A stretch of 64,000 nucleotides of DNA. It comes from Daedaleopsis sinensis (lineage: Eukaryota; Basidiomycota; Agaricomycetes; Polyporales; Polyporaceae). This document shows positions 1 through 11,386 of the stretch, piece by piece. Where the stretch lies: NCBI GenBank assembly GCA_033807695.1, contig CM066305.1, positions 3,410,001 to 3,474,000 of the forward strand, written 5' to 3'. The position numbers and the translations under genes are program-made. Each line of letters begins with the position of its first letter. Positions within the stretch are counted from its first letter, which is position 1. The notes beneath the pieces were generated by a model. That model had not been told where the DNA came from and did no database searches. It saw only the letters and a list, made by a program, of their open reading frames with translations.

Positions 1-1456
1 GAAAGTCTGGAAATCTCGAAAGATTCAGCCCGCGACGACTCAATCACGAGGAGACACCCGCGATCGGAAGCAAAGGTGCACCATGAAGCACCGAGCCCTG
101 CACACCTTGAGTCCTCAAGCTCCAAGGCCGCTTGTCGGCTGGTGCGAGTTGAATTTGAGTGCCGTCGTCGCTGTCATGTTTCTTACAACGAACACAAACG
201 CAGACCGCGGAGCTCTTGACGCTCTATGGGATTGAGCTGTGAGATTTGCAGTACGAGTTTTGATATTGAAGGCCTTGCCGGCTGGTGCACCAGATTGTTG
301 AGTGCAATCTAGCAACGTCGCAGCCGTCAGAGTCAGTTGACACACACACATCCCGAAAGTACGTACCTTCTCGTGTTGTTAACAGGAGAAGCTCTTCACG
401 TTCCGTATCTGAGATCTTCTGTCAGTGCTTGAGGTCGCGTCTTGTACCCATCTTCAGTTTTGGATTCACGTTGATGTCTTGATGTCTTCAGCACCCGCTG
501 CGCACCTAGTACCTAAATTGCGAGATCATCAGTAGCCAAACACTCCAGAAGGTGCTTACCTTCCCTGCTGGCGACGCGAACTGTCGCCGCAGGGCACCAG
601 GCGACCCGGATCTTCGCTTGTTGAGCTTGATGTGTGAGGCTCGAAGCTTGAGGCTTGAATCTGCTTCGTTCGTGAATACTCGAGTCTTGATGATCCTTGC
701 GTCTTGCGTCTTCTGCAATGCGTCGACTCTTGATGTCTTCAACCTCGGTCTTCGGTCTGAATCTTCGGTGTCGTCCAGGCTCGCTGAACGCCCCTTCCCG
801 GGACGGCCCACCGATGCGACGGTTTTGAGAGGACCAGCAGGCCTGTTGAGCTACCGGTGGTGAGGCGAGGCGAGGAAGGTAGAGGATGAGGTTGCCTTGG
901 ACCTGCAGGAAGTGCGAGCTTATATACGCGTCCGAGGTAAGTACTACGGACTTGCGAGCCGAGCACTGAGTCGCAGAGCTGCTCCGAGCGGTCCCGGCCA
1001 GCGTTTGCCATATCGGGCTTTCGTACGAGACGGCACGATGGCGCGCGCCGCGGGTCTGCAGCTTCCTCAAGTTCGGAGATATTGCTGGACCCACGATGGG
1101 ATTGCCCGGAAGAGCGGAAGCAGTCGGAATGCTCGTCTGGTGGCCAATGAGAATTTGACGGCGATACCCGGCTAGGATGTCGACGAGATGGGCGTGTCCG
1201 GAGCAGATACTTGACTCTCACCGTGTTCACAGAGAATGGCTTTAAACGTCGGCTTATCAGTGTCACAGAACGTCTAGTGAGTTGTAGTTAGCACACGCCC
1301 CCTATCAGCGACCCTACCTATGGTGGATATGATCGCAGGAAGACACGGTCGAGGTTCCTCGATTTCGACCTACGATGTGCATTGAGAGTGAGTATACAAG
1401 ACAACAATCAGATAACGCAGGTTGACACGTCGGTCGACGTCGTGCCCACGATGAAT
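1..1456. other. No supported gene
   Basis: This stretch lies 3' of the coilin gene. Short open frames exist on both strands but overlap each other, show no recognisable domain and do not join across plausible introns. I see nothing else that can be named. Confidence 0.5.
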
Positions 1457-3970
1457 TCAGCCTGCGGACGCGGACACGAGTCGCCAGTCACCTTGCAGCA
1501 CGTCTGCCCACTCAACCGTCTCCTCCCCCAGGGCCCCGTCCGCGTCCTCGTCTCCGACCGCGCCCCCAAACGAGACTGCGGCCGCACCCGCGTCGGCAAT
1601 GGGCGCGACGACGAGCTGCGCGCCGCACTGCACGGCGCGCCCGACGTGCAGGAGCATCTCGGGCGTGAGCGTGGCGAAGTTGATCCCGAGCGCCTGCGAG
1701 TTCATCGCGCGAAATTTGGGAAACGTGAGCTCGGGGCAAACGCACGAGACGCGGGGGCAGGACACACCTTCCACGCGACCGTCGCTCCGACAGCGACCTG
1801 CGCCCTGTCCGTGATCTTCCGCAGCGTGTCCCACTGGGCCGCTACGACCGCATGCTCTGCCGCGTCTGTGTCTGCAGGCGCCGCCGTCTGAGTCGTGCTT
1901 GTCACTGTCGTCGCTGCGAGCGGCTCGTCATCGTAGGGCAACGTGACAGGGTACGCTTCCTCTTCCCGCTGGTCCCACGTCTCCTCCACCCGCGCAGCTT
2001 TCTTCTTGGTCTTGTTCTTCCGCCTGGCCGGCCACTTGCCCTCTTCGACGTCCACGCTCGTGACGAACACGTTCGGCGGAAGCTGTCCGAGCTCCTGCTT
2101 CTCCGAAGGCGGGATCAACCGAGGCTGCTGCTGATGGCGCCGTGGCGTCTCCTCGACCCGCAGAGTGGCCTCGAGCATGACGGTGTCGGCATCAGCGTCC
2201 GGTTGCACGGAGGTGCTCGCGGCGCCGTGGCTCCCCGGAAAGGTGATCTTCGCGGGGACGCCCCGCGTGAGCGCGTCCTTGAACCCACGCCGTTTGTTCT
2301 TGTTCTGCAGCGAGGCCATCATGAAGAGCGGCGGCTCGGGCAGGTTATCTTCGTCTTGCGCCTTGTCCTTGCCTTTGCCCTTCTGGGATTTCAGGGCCGC
2401 CGGTGCATCGAGTTGGGATAGAGCTACGGGCTCGAGCGTTGTTGCCCGAGGTCCAAGAGGAATGTCATTCACGCTCGCAGGTTCCGCTGTCATGGTCAGG
2501 CGCTCGTACATCTTCTTTCGACGGCGTCGAATGTTGCGGTTATGAGTAGACGGTTTACCGAGTCCTGGAGGCACAGGCGGGGCGGTGGCGATACTGTGAT
2601 CATCATGAACAACAGCGTCGCGCTCGGAGGCGTAGTACTCACGACTTTGTTTTCAGTGCGGGGAGTTTGATCTTTCGTCGTGTCGTGGTCACGGAGGGGG
2701 CGCTTGATGAGGATGATGACGCGGAGGATGATGAAGACGACGAAGAATCCGAGGAAGATGAAGAGTCTGAGTCTGAAGACTCAGAATCCGTTGAACTGCT
2801 TTCAGACTCGGAGTCAGAAGAAGAGGATGGGGATGGAACGCGTTGCTTCGCATGTGCGCGGTTAGTCGTCCCATTCAGCGCTTTGGACTGAGCTCGTTTT
2901 CCATCCTCCGTCTTGGTGCGCTTCCTCGCAGGGCTGTGAGCATCTATGGCCGGTGAGTATGCTTGGGACGAGACAAACGACTTGTATAAGCACCTTGCGT
3001 GGACGCTTTGCGTTTGTGTAGGTTGGTTTGAGCCCCAGAAATCTTCTTGACACTGCAGAGGCGGCTGCTATGAGGGTCCACACACAACGTGCAATGGCCG
3101 ATTTCAAGGGTCCGGAAATCTTTGGGAAATCGGTTGGAAATGAGACATGCCCACCAATTTCTGAGAGATCTCCAAGCCTGGAACTCATAAATTTGGAACA
3201 TTTTCCCAGCCTGTGAATGGGAGGCTGGACACTGACAGGTAACACTGGGGACAGTGCCCCATGTAACGAGCTGGGAAAACATCCTGATTACAGCGTGATC
3301 ATTGGCCAAATATGACTTTCCTTTGTCCAAGTGTCCCACCACAAAGACACTTGAACTATATAGCAGACAGCCTGTCCCATGCTGGTTACATTTAAGGTAA
3401 CCAGCATGGGACTAAGGTGTATCGTTAAGTGCCACACAAAACACATCTAGCCAATGAACCGAATGCGAACAGGATGTAACTTGGTGTTACATATCATGGT
3501 GCCCGGCTGTTAGACGATTGTCTCAACACATTCCGGTTACGGGACCGAGTTACCTTTCCAGCCACCCATTAACAGGCGAGGAGGTTGTTCGAAATTGATG
3601 ACCTTTCTGCCCTGTGACATATCTGCGAACTTGGCCGGAATGTCTCACGTATAACCCAATTTCTCTTCAATTTCTGAGCCGCTGAGTTTGGCCATTGCAC
3701 GTCGTGACACGGTGGAAGAAGATCGTAAAGCTGAGCGACGACGTACACTATGAGATCCCCATCGTGCACGACGTCTATGGAGCTTGAATCTAGTAGCTCG
3801 AAATCGTCGAGGAGGAGAAGGAGGTCTTGCGCCTCGATTGACGCGTCCTTGAGTGTGTTGAGGTCAGTGCAGAGCGCAGTTTTGAGGTCGTAGATGGTCG
3901 GAAGAGCATGCGCGCTGAACCAGGCCTTGATGTGGGGAAGAGGCGCAACGCTCTCAATTTTTACGCGCAT
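1457..3970 (-). CDS. Coilin-like nuclear-body protein
   Basis: Five exons on the minus strand: 3970-3747, 3052-2994, 2943-2643, 2593-1768 and 1693-1457. All joins keep phase and give about 548 residues. The first exon encodes a coilin N-terminal-like ubiquitin-fold region (about residues 1-80, opening MRVKIESVAPLP). A Lys/Arg-rich linker and a long Ser/Asp/Glu tract follow (exon 3), then an RNRR-type basic patch. The C-terminal third carries the tudor-like coilin signature (IPPSEKQELGQLPPNVFVTS) and ends near TPEMLLHVGR. In plants and animals coilin scaffolds Cajal bodies and binds snRNP factors; that role here is inferred. Intron 1 (3746-3053) is about 690 nt, far longer than the 49-74 nt of the other introns, because it holds a fold-back repeat element. 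The start was chosen as the first Met of the conserved domain; upstream in-frame Met codons exist. It is divergent from SEC63. Confidence 0.78.
3087..3702. mobile_element. Fold-back (MITE-like) element in coilin intron 1
   Basis: The two ends are long imperfect inverted repeats. Positions 3087-3099 read ACGTGCAATGGCC, and the same 13 bases occur on the minus strand at 3702-3690. Inwards from both ends the arms stay alignable for over 100 bases with gaps, for example around the shared segment ending in GGCTGG. The centre is a near-perfect hairpin at 3375-3411. No open frame resembling a transposase is present, so the element is non-autonomous. I could not define a target-site duplication, so the outer ends are approximate. 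Confidence 0.68.
3375..3411. repeat. Central hairpin of the fold-back element
   Basis: A 15-base arm at 3375-3389 (TCCCATGCTGGTTAC) is the exact reverse complement of 3397-3411. A 7-base A/T-rich loop separates them. This is the symmetry centre of the element that spans 3087-3702. Confidence 0.9.
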
Positions 3971-4087
3971 AACACGCTCCGTGGTGGCTGCAGCGGCTTG
4001 TTCGGGGAATCTGCGGTGGCGGAGGACGACTCCGAGGAGGAGGAGGAAGGCGAAGTGCGAAGCGCGCGTTGTATTGGCCGTTTGGCT

Positions 4088-4100
4088 CACGTGACACGTG
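4088..4100. promoter_or_regulatory. Tandem CACGTG motifs in the coilin/SEC63 shared promoter
   Basis: Two CACGTG hexamers sit one base apart in the 282 bp between the divergent starts of coilin (3970) and SEC63 (4253). CACGTG is the core bound by bHLH factors such as Cbf1 and Pho4 in fungi. Regulation of either gene through it is inference. Confidence 0.45.
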
Positions 4101-4252
4101 TGCTGCTGAACGCCAGCGGACACGTCTTTCGCCTCTTGCTCGTCTCTCCGCCACGCACTCTCGTTCTTTCGTTTTCTTCCGCCATCGCTCTCGCGTCTTG
4201 TCTCTCTGTACTCTAGCTTGCAGGAAGTCTTCAGCATTCTCCGTCGGCCAGT

Positions 4253-6650
4253 ATGGCCAACTACAGCTATGACGAGTCCGGCAACATGGCCGCATACTTC
4301 GTTCTCACCTTCCTCTCCATCTTCCTCATCCCATACACTCTCGCAGCCTTCTCCTCCAGCAGTACGCGCCATCTAGAGTCTACCCAAGATCTTTTCTAAA
4401 CATCCTTGCAGAGCCTCCCTCACTCTCCGGCTGCCAATGCCAGCAGTGTGTTGCACAACGTCAAAAGACCCGCAAGCGGGAGCGTGGCTCTTTGCTCTCA
4501 CCCAAACTGCGGAGGAGGTATGTAGTATACGTGTCACTGCCGTATATGATTCTGAAGACCACGACAGAACACTGATCCTACTCGTCGGGTGGTCGATCGC
4601 CGCTGCGTTTGCATACAAGGTCTCAACGACTGAGAACGTCAGTAAAATCTACGATCCCTTTGAGATCCTCGGCATAGGCGCGGTACGTCTCCCGACCGCT
4701 ACAACTACCTACAACCTACTCATATGTGTGCAACAGAGTTCAACCGTCAAGGAGATCAAGTCTCACTACAAGAAACTGTCGCGCAAGTTGTGCGTGGTCA
4801 TCGCATATACCCGTCGTAAGGAGTACTCACGAGGCAATGTAGCCATCCGGATAAAGTCAAGCTTGGGGTCAACGATACCGTGGAGGCGGTTGAGGCGAAG
4901 TTCGTGGAGCTCACGAAGGCATACAAAGCGTACGTCACTGCATCCTGCATGCGTGCATATGTTGACCAGTCCTCCAGTCTGACAGATGAAACAATCCGGA
5001 AGAACTTGAGGGATTTTGGCCATCCCGACGGTCGCCAGGAAGTCTCTATGGGCATTGCACTTCCGAAATGGGTCGTTGAGAGCAGTAACAATATCTGGGT
5101 TTTGGGCGCATATGGGCTAATCTTTGGTGTTGCATTGCCCGCCATGGTTGTAAGTCATCTGTCGGTTGCCACATTCCACACGAGTTCAATATCCGTCCTA
5201 CAGGGTCGTTGGTGGTTCGGAAACAGGGCGAAGACGAAGGACGGTGTTCATGCACGTAGTGCGGCGATCTTCTTTAAGAACATCACTGAAGAGTCCACCA
5301 TGGACGACGTAACAAGCTCCCTGGGCAAGTCATTCGAGTGGGAGATGCCGGCCAAGGTCGGTAAGGCCGAGTCTGATCTGGCGCAGCTCGAGAAACAGAT
5401 CAACGAGAAACTTGACGGCAAGTGGGATGAGCTCGTAAAGCTCGCGGAAGCAGTCTCTGGTGAACACGAGAGGCGAAGGAGAGCATTCATTCTGTTCTAT
5501 GCCCATTTGTTGCGTCTGCCGATCTCTAGCGCGGCGCTCCAGAAAGGTACATTCAGTTCACTTGTGCCATTCGCGGGTACTAAGCGTAGCTACAGAACAA
5601 ACCAACATTCTCTTGCAAACCCCCGTCCTTCTAAACTCGATGCTCAACATCACGATGTCGCGCAATTGGCTCCTTCCTACTATCTCCGCCATGCGTCTGC
5701 ACGCGTATCTCACTCAAGCACTTCTCCCCGGCAGAGAGGAACTCAAGGCGGCCCAGCTCCCCGGAATTGAGCTATCCGAAGCCTCTGGCCTATCGAAATC
5801 CGAATCCCTCGACTTCTCAGCTGCTGTTACCTCCCTAAGCAAGTCCGAGTCTTCTTCGCTCATCGACGCCGAGAAGGCGTTAGAACGTCTTGGTCAGACC
5901 GAGATCGTGGATGCGAGCTTCAAGGTCATCGGCGAGCGCTACGTCACTCCCAGCTCCTTCGTGCATCTGGTCGTCAAACTCCGGGTCGTCCCTCTTGCAA
6001 AGAATGGGAACGTCGTCCCGATGCCTGAGCAGACCAAGGAGAACGACAAGCGCGACCACGAGTTCCTCCTGAGCAAGAAAGAGATGGAAGACTTCCCCAA
6101 GGGCGATTACACGAGCGGATACGCGCACGCTCCATTCTGGCCCGCCGTGCGCACTAAACCACTATATGTGCACGCGTGATGACATGCTGACCGCAGCCCA
6201 CAGAACCGGAAGCCGTCGTGGTGGATCGTGCTCGCGGACATCAAGTCGAACAAGGTCGTCGTCCCCCCAATGAAGATCGCAGACGTGCCCGTCGCCGACC
6301 CGGCGCGCGGCGTCGACTACCGCTCGTACAAGATCCAGTTCCAGGCGCCGCAGAGCGTCGGGCTCTTCACGTGGAAGGTGTACGTCGTCAGCGACACGGT
6401 CGTCGGCGACGAGGCCGCGCGGGACGTGATCCTCAAGATCGACGACCCCTCGGTGCTCGCGACGGACGACAACGCGGACGACGATATCTCGGACCCCGAG
6501 GAGGACTCGCTCGCGGGCCAGATGGCGCTCATGCGCGGGGGGCAGGTCAAGAAGGCTTCGGAGGAGAGCGACGACGACGACGACGAGAGTAGCACGGACG
6601 ACGGGGAGGAGGAGAAGAACGACAGCAGTAGCGACAGCGACAGCGATTAA
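4253..6650 (+). CDS. Sec63, ER protein-translocation subunit
   Basis: Nine exons: 4253-4361, 4412-4517, 4568-4682, 4737-4789, 4843-4929, 4978-5149, 5204-5546, 5596-6146 and 6204-6650. They give about 660 residues, like yeast Sec63 (663). Sec63 is an ER membrane J-protein that recruits the Hsp70 BiP to the Sec61 channel. Visible features: an N-terminal membrane segment (residues 12-32), a cytosolic CQCQQC patch, a second membrane segment (LILLVGWSIAAAFAYKV), a lumenal J domain with the HPD motif at about 129-131, a third membrane segment, the two-part Sec63/Brl domain, and a strongly acidic Asp/Ser/Glu C-terminus as expected for the Sec62-binding tail. All exon phases agree. It shares a promoter region with coilin and converges on the lipase gene with only 156 bp between stop codons. 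Confidence 0.95.
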
Positions 6651-6806
6651 TCGAGTGCGCATGCGCTTTCTTGTGGGTTTTGGAATTAAGTTATCACCGT
6701 GCGCGCCTCCGAATTGAGTGGGTTTGGGTATGTAAGATGTTTTGCCCGTGATGCGAGTACAGTGTTGCTACACGAGGACCATGGATATAGATTCCTTGGA
6801 CCGCTC

Positions 6807-8118
6807 TCAGCAGTATACTGTGCCAACGTAAACGCCTTCATAAGGACCCAGGTGGTCGGGTATACTCCCATCGAACACGTTCGGCACCGACGCGATCGTG
6901 CACTGCGCATCCGTCGCGTCGTCGTCCCCAGGGCAGGACACGCCCGTCCCGTCCGCGAGGAGGTGAATCTCCCCATGGGGGTGCGCGAAGCCGAGGGACC
7001 GCCCGGGGACGATGGGTACCGGGTCGTCCTTGTTGTCGACGCGCTTGAAGTCGGCCACCTAGCGTGCGTGCGTGCGCGCGTTCAACTGTGAGCATGCCTG
7101 CATACAGCGGGGCAAGTAGCGGCAGCGCGGGGCGCACCTTTGCGTCGAAGAGCGTCGCCCACGCGGGGTTTCCGACTCTGGGCGTGCCAAACGTGACCGC
7201 CTTGACGTGCACGCTCGCGGGCAGGTTGAGCGTCATGAACATCGCGTCAAGCTCGGCGAGCGCGCCCCCGAGCGAGTGTCCGACCTGATGTACGTGTACG
7301 CAGAACACCACGAGCGAGTCATCGCTTAGAACACGACCATGGACAGCTGAGCTTGCCGGCACGCACCAGGAATACGTTAGAGGTCCCCGTCTGGGCGAGC
7401 AGCGTATTAACCTCGGTCAGGATCGTGCTTGCCGTCTTCGCGTGCTCGTCCGCGAAGCCGCCGTGGACCTGCACGTCTGAGGACACGCCTGGGAAGAGCG
7501 ACGCGTCGAGGCTCTTCATGGGGACGTTGAGGTCCGTCAGGTCCGACAGGCTGTCATGGGCGAATGGGAGAACCGTCAGCGACCATATATCGTGGCCCGT
7601 TAGGCAGGGAAACCGAGCCAGAGAAGGATACTCACAACTTCGTCGGGTCCGTGCCCTCGTGCACGACGACGACCGCATTCTGGTCTGGCCAGACCCCCAC
7701 GAAGTCTGCAGGCATGATCACACGGTCAGCAACAAACTCAAGCTTTAACACAAACAGAAGAAGCGACTCGAGAAGCATCGGGTGCGGACTCACACTGCTG
7801 CACGTCGTTGCCGTTCCCGCCCGTAATCTTTGGCTGGAACCCCGGGATAGACTTGCACGCAGCTGTCGCCCGGGTCGCGTCAGCACCAACTCCTCCCTTG
7901 TAGAACCGTCGAGGCAGCTGCTCACCGCAGTTCCACGCCTGTACCTGTCCCAAGTCGCAGTAGGCGGCGCCCGCGAACCGTGCAAACGGCGCGAGCGCGG
8001 CGAGCTCCGCCGCGCTGAGCTCGGTGACCGCACGCGTGTGCAGCGCCGGGAGCGCCGCCGTGCTCGCAACGAGGGCGAGCGTGCTGGCGAGGACGGAGGT
8101 AGAGAAGCGCAGCAGCAT
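6807..8118 (-). CDS. Secreted class 3 (Rhizomucor-type) lipase
   Basis: Five exons: 8118-7794, 7705-7636, 7550-7367, 7284-7138 and 7058-6807, giving 325 residues. The protein should hydrolyse triacylglycerols or related esters outside the cell. A signal peptide is clear (MLLRFSTSVLASTLALVAS, cleavage near residue 22). The nucleophile elbow is GHSLGG with Ser197. The Asp is probably in the NKDDPVPIVP motif (about 253-254) and the His at about 311 (DHLGPY). The text around FGTPRVGNPAW is typical of Lipase_3. The VHEGTDPT motif before the elbow resembles the oxyanion-hole strand (RGT) of the family. Introns are 70-90 nt with canonical sites. Feruloyl esterases share the fold, so substrate is not certain. 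Confidence 0.93.
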
Positions 8119-8237
8119 TGTGGCGGGAGTGGCTGGCGTGCGAGTCTACAACGCGGACCTCAATGGAGTGGAGGGAAGGGCGCGGCGGCGGGGCACGTCG
8201 ACCGATGGGAAGCTACCGGGAGGACAAGGTATTTCAT

Positions 8238-8244
8238 TATATAC
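8238..8244 (-). promoter_or_regulatory. Candidate TATA box of the lipase gene
   Basis: The minus strand reads TATATAA about 120 bases upstream of the lipase start codon. Position and sequence fit a core promoter; nothing else supports it. Confidence 0.4.
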
Positions 8245-9799
8245 CTCCTCACGAGGTCCTATATTTGACAGTGATTGCATGCATGCGAAAGAGCTGAGTC
8301 GTCTTTGCGCGGACTTGGGAGCCTGGCACCTGCGTGCGGACATGATGCCACTGGAGTCCTCGGTTACCCTACACGCGGGGCATGGGCATCGGTCCATAAA
8401 TACTCGAGGTTCAGCTGATACTAGTACGCACCGTTCATGTGTACGCCTGACGATATCTCACAGCTTGGAACATGTCGACCGCGGTAATCGCGGTGAGAGG
8501 ATCGACGGCGGCGGCCAATGTGGGACCAGCATCGGTCTCCCATGTCATGCTGCCGCACCGTCGACGGCAATGTCGAAGAATCAGAGACCACATGGACATG
8601 ATGGAGGGCACGAACCTAAAGAGGTCCCATGGTCACGTAGCCGTTGATACTTAGCTTCTAGAAGCAGTGACCGCAAACAAGCGAGCACTGGCAGCCCCGT
8701 GTCGATGACAATAAACAGGTGGAACCAGCATGATGTGGTGTTGAATGAGCGAATGATGGGAAGTTCTGTGTTGTTCAGATTGTAGTCAGGCTCTCTGAGT
8801 CAGTCCCTCTGTTAGCGTACCCTTACTTATGCTCGGTGAGTAAGCTTGTACCTATGGTCATTATTCGCGTTAGAGATAAGATACTAATAGCATGAAAGAG
8901 TCACTGACTGTGCAGCTGTCTGCCATGCGTGAGGTTAACGCGATGATCATGCGGTGGAAGCCTGAATATGGTAGCACAGGCGCTCGACTGTCAGTTCGCC
9001 ACCCGAGATTTGCCCCTGTTTGCGTCCACTGTTATTTAGCGCGGATCTGTGGTAAGTACTGGATTGAAACGTCGACAACGTCCGAGTCGCCGACAAGGCT
9101 GTATGTTGATTTCCTGCTAACGATATGTCTACTCTTTCCGAGGTCTGGCTACCTGCTTACTTTTCAGTGCGACTTGGGCTTTCTCTTTTGAGGTTGCCAA
9201 CCGTGCCAGTCGTGGCACAGCGTTCGGAGTTACTGACTCGTCACGGCCCGTCGTGACCACGCTGAAAGCAACCCCAAGATCCAACTGCGTTCTCCGGTTG
9301 AACAGTGACATTAGTAATGTTGCTGTCTGTATTATGAATGTGCGTTCACGCGTGCTTGACATTTGCGGTGCTTTTGGCTGATCACGCGAAAGCAGGCTGA
9401 AGTCACGCTATGGGCTACCGCACTAGACTCTAGTCACCACGTAGTGGTTAGTGATCCTAAAGGATGACACGAGAGTACGGAGACGTAAGCTCGTTATCAG
9501 CGGCACACAGTTCTGGCCTACAGTTGCTCATCTCCTAGTCACGGTGCACTTACAATGACAGACATTTCAATCCCTACATCCGACCAGTGTCCGAGTCGCT
9601 GCCATCAGTCTGAATCATCACTACGACATTCCCGACCAACTCTTTCGGTTCAGATCCAGGACATCTTAGGTCACATGCATGCGTCCTCCGCCAGCATTGG
9701 TGGCAGGACATCGGGAGGCTGGCCGATCTTCGAGGTCGACAGCTTCCAATCTCGACTCCCAGATCCCGATACCGTCAGCCTCCATCTCAATGCAAAGCC
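8245..9799. other. Intergenic, no gene seen
   Basis: About 1.5 kb between the lipase promoter and the next gene. Short frames are present but have no domain and no phase-compatible introns. It contains one copy (8718-8741) of a short sequence that recurs at 17,354, and small hairpins near 9,200-9,260. Confidence 0.5.
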
Positions 9800-9805
9800 T
9801 ATAAA
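9800..9805 (+). promoter_or_regulatory. Candidate TATA box
   Basis: TATAAA lies 74 bases upstream of the start codon at 9874. Confidence 0.45.
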
Positions 9806-9873
9806 TTCCGCGAAATCTCCGCCCCTGATCCTCACCTACCTTCCTTTACACCCCTCACACAGTTGCATACACG

Positions 9874-10600
9874 ATGAGCACCCGCTACGCAGGCCGGCCT
9901 GTGGAGATCCATGATTTGCAGCATTTCAGACTCAACCTCCAGTACGACCCCCTCACCCGCGAGACTACTCGCACCTGGGTCTACAAAAAGGAGAAGGTTG
10001 CGGAGGCCAACACGCACCTCTTCATGCCCAAAGCCAAGTCGTCCGGCGAGAAGGTGAGCTCCCTCCGTCTCCGCTCCATGCGATATCCCCGTCCTCATCG
10101 TTGTCCCTCCCCCTTCGTTTCCCTAGTTCCCGATTGTCCCTGAGGCGCCGATGCCTGACTCCGTCGACCGGTTCGCCCCCGCGTGGGGCGCCGAGCGACG
10201 GATGGTGCGCGAGACCCCCGTCGTCGGCACGCGGTACTGCCAGCACATCCACGCATATGTGCCCGAGAACCTGCCTTACAAGTTCTCGGGGCTCGCCGCC
10301 GCACAGACGAAGGCCGCCCCGCTCTCGGAGCGCCTTCGCACGCGCGAGTTCTGGCACCTCCCCGTCGCGGGGGAGGCCCGTGCCGTCGTGCCCGCGATGG
10401 ACGGGAGCGCGGTCCGCGCCGAGGGGCTCACGCACCACCAGGCGAAGCTCATCTCGCTCGACGAGGCCCAGAAGGACGTCGGCATCAAGTACCGGTCGCT
10501 CACGCAGGCTGCCGCGCCCCGGGAGGACCTCGTCTGTCTCGCGTACGCGCAGACGGAGCGGTCGATCAAGTACCGCGGCCTCTCGGCGGTCGGCATGTGA
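9874..10600 (+). CDS. Unrecognised conserved-looking protein
   Basis: Two exons, 9874-10053 and 10127-10600, joined in phase 0 across a 73 nt GT-AG intron, encode 217 residues. I do not recognise the family. No signal peptide or membrane segment is visible. The chain is rich in aromatic and basic residues early (RNLQYDPLTRETTRTWVYKK-like in character), has a repeated KYR-S/GL motif near the C-terminus (IKYRSLTQ and IKYRGLSA), and has coding-like GC3 bias through exon 2. A TATA box upstream and a compact gene shape support a real gene. Function unknown. Confidence 0.7.
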
Positions 10601-11386
10601 GTGCACCAGGGTGACTGCTTATAAGCGACCCGCCGGTGCTTGGTGTCGATAGGGACGCCGATCGCGGACACTTGCTCTGCTCTGGGTCGACTCGGAGACG
10701 CCCCTCGACGATGACGCTGGTCGGCATTGTCGGAGGCGCGACGAGGACGACGTGTGCTCGCCCCTCAAGCCGGGGTGTCCTGGTAAGTGACTTGTCTTCG
10801 TTCACTCGCAGGTTACTGGTTGTGGTTTCTCCCTCACAGGTGGTCGTCCTGACACAGGACCGAACGGCGGGCGAAGACGTCGACTGGACGACAGCGAAGG
10901 CCGACAGGAGCTGGGGATTCGGGACTGATCACCCCGATGAACCGGCCTGGGCGGTGGCAGTCGGGTCTGCGAGAGTGGCTCCTCGGAGGCTTCGCTGTTC
11001 ACTCGCTAGCGTCGTACCTTCGGGTGTCGACAGCCCCCTTGTGGGGCCCTCTGTGAGCTCACGCTGCACGGAGGCTAAACACTCCTTCGGGAGTCCCAGA
11101 ATTATTTTTGTCCAAGTTATCTCTCCTCTTCGATTGCGAAGACGGACTGAGGCGTGGACATGAAACAGAAGCGCGGCGTGATGCTCTGCCCACTTGCACG
11201 CCATACACTTCAATGCAACTGTACGCGGCTAGGGCATGTTTTGGCGAAGCGTTCAGTATAGTGTGATGTCATCACAATAGAGCGCGGCACCCGGCCCGGC
11301 ACACGACGAGCATACTTAGGACAAGTCTTATCGATTGGTTGGAATAGAACTGACTCACTTCTCTACCACCACATCTCCGTCCCGAC
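10601..11386. other. Intergenic with dispersed repeat
   Basis: No gene recognised. The stretch 10,920-11,080 is related to sequence at 32,520-32,695 on the other strand. An open frame of 175 codons (10,636-11,163) runs through it but has no domain; parts match the second copy at protein level (for example GVDSPLVGPS), so it may be a decayed coding fragment. Confidence 0.45.
10920..11080 (+). repeat. Dispersed repeat, copy 1
   Basis: Reads in the same order as the reverse complement of 32,520-32,695. Shared blocks include TGATCACC, CCGGTGTGGGCGG-like and an uninterrupted GTCGACAGCCCCCTTGTGGG, followed by GAGGCTAAAC. The middle parts differ, so the copies are old. Confidence 0.75.

Noticed and set aside
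513..1094. 193-codon minus-strand open frame
   Set aside because: No domain, no codon bias, and competing frames overlap it completely.
9190..9260. Small hairpins (GTGCCA/TGGCAC, GTCACG/CGTGAC)
   Set aside because: Arms of six bases are common by chance; no RNA gene features around them.
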